This document shows positions 6,332 through 6,691 of a stretch of 6,691 nt of DNA, piece by piece. The notes beneath the pieces were generated by a model. The model worked only from the letters and a program-made list of their open reading frames with translations, did no database searches and had not been told where the DNA came from. The stretch lies in NCBI GenBank assembly GCA_030624945.1, contig JAUXJB010000089.1, positions 1 to 6,691 on the forward strand, written 5' to 3'. The stretch comes from Deltaproteobacteria bacterium (GTDB lineage: Bacteria; Myxococcota_A; UBA9160; SZUA-336). Numbering within the stretch: the first letter of the stretch is position 1; each line of letters starts with the position of its first letter. The position numbers and the translations under genes were made by a program.

Positions 6332-6691
6332 TCAGCTCGCTCCATCTCCCGCGAGCGCTCGTAGGATGGATGCGAGGGATGGGGGCTCTTCGCAGTCCTT
6401 GAAGCGCGACAACGCCCCGTAGATCTTGGCCGCGCCGGCGTGGAAGTCACCGGGCAAGCCGCGCGCTTCGAACGTGCTGGCGATCTCCTGCATCTCACCG
6501 ACGAACCGCCAGGCCCGAGGCGCGGTCGCGCGGGCGGTGATCTCGGAACGCTTCTTCAGATCCGGCTGCGACAGCGCCCACTCGTCGAGCAATGCCGATT
6601 CGACGCCTTCCGCTGCTGCCAGCCCGCGGATGGCGATCAGCAACGCAGCCGTGCCCTTCGTATAGGCCGCGTAGCACATCTTGAGGGCCGA
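6332..6691 (-). CDS. C-terminal part of an NAD(P)-dependent hydroxyacid/6-phosphogluconate-like dehydrogenase (DUF1932 type)
   Basis: The frame runs in from the right edge of the window, so the start and the NAD(P)-binding Rossmann half are missing. The 119 residues present are all-helical and begin SALKMCYAAYTKGTAALL. This matches the pattern at the start of the C-terminal domain of beta-hydroxyacid/6-phosphogluconate dehydrogenases in the group carrying the DUF1932 domain. Lys4 of the fragment (codon 6680-6682) sits where the catalytic lysine of this superfamily is found, and the downstream helices fit a substrate and dimer domain. The ATG at 6677-6679 (residue 5) is internal to this conserved helix and is not taken as the start. 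Such enzymes oxidise or reduce small hydroxy acids with NAD(P); the substrate is unknown. The stop at 6332-6334 is 9 nt upstream of the exported hypothetical gene, which suggests an operon. Confidence 0.82.
   Translation of the reverse strand, partial: SALKMCYAAYTKGTAALLIAIRGLAAAEGVESALLDEWALSQPDLKKRSEITARATAPRAWRFVGEMQEIASTFEARGLPGDFHAGAAKIYGALSRFKDCEEPPSLASILRALAGDGAS

Noticed and set aside
1..6691. A search by eye for CRISPR repeats, tRNA or rRNA, insertion-sequence ends, toxin-antitoxin pairs, defence genes or retron-like structures.
   Set aside because: No regularly spaced repeats, terminal inverted repeats, transposase motifs or structured RNA signatures were seen. The window is almost fully accounted for by metabolic and hypothetical genes.

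Overview
The window is a GC-rich, gene-dense stretch of bacterial chromosome. It has seven protein-coding genes and no RNA genes, mobile elements, CRISPR arrays or long non-coding stretches. Strong G/C preference at third codon positions, long antisense open frames, and a mix of acyl-CoA ligase, class III CoA-transferase and small oxidoreductase genes suggest a free-living, lipid- or acid-catabolising bacterium. A soil or marine member of the Myxococcota/Desulfobacterota-like lineages or a related proteobacterium would fit, but this is an impression; no marker gene is present to settle the taxonomy.

Layout, left to right. (1) 1-300 (+): the 3' end of a gene of unrecognised family, possibly a sensory or signalling protein. 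(2) 315-1532 (-): a class III (CaiB/BaiF) CoA-transferase. (3) 1612-3138 (+): an AMP-forming acyl-CoA ligase, divergent from the transferase across a 79-bp gap that holds both ribosome binding sites and a TATAAT hexamer. (4) 3125-3871 (-): a class I SAM-dependent methyltransferase whose end overlaps the ligase end by 14 bp. (5) 3881-4849 (+): a protein with a pyridoxamine-phosphate-oxidase-like split barrel and a second, barrel-like half, starting only 9 bp from the methyltransferase start on the other strand. (6) 4896-5741 (+): a membrane-anchored alpha/beta hydrolase of the BEM46/ABHD13 type. (7) 5723-6322 (-): a short, probably exported hypothetical protein with four cysteines, overlapping the hydrolase end by 19 bp. 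(8) 6332-6691 (-): the C-terminal part of a beta-hydroxyacid/6-phosphogluconate-dehydrogenase-like enzyme with a DUF1932-type C-terminal domain, lying 9 nt upstream of the hypothetical gene and probably cotranscribed with it.

Functionally, only the divergent CoA-transferase/CoA-ligase pair suggests a joint task: activation of an unidentified carboxylic acid to its CoA thioester by two different chemistries, probably under one shared control region. The other genes look like general accessory metabolism with frequent strand switching and no clear common pathway. I found no convincing evidence of a new defence, mobile or regulatory system. The points most worth a second look are the shared control region, the 9-bp divergent gap, the two-part split-barrel protein, the uncharacterised exported protein and the unassigned protein fragment at the left edge.
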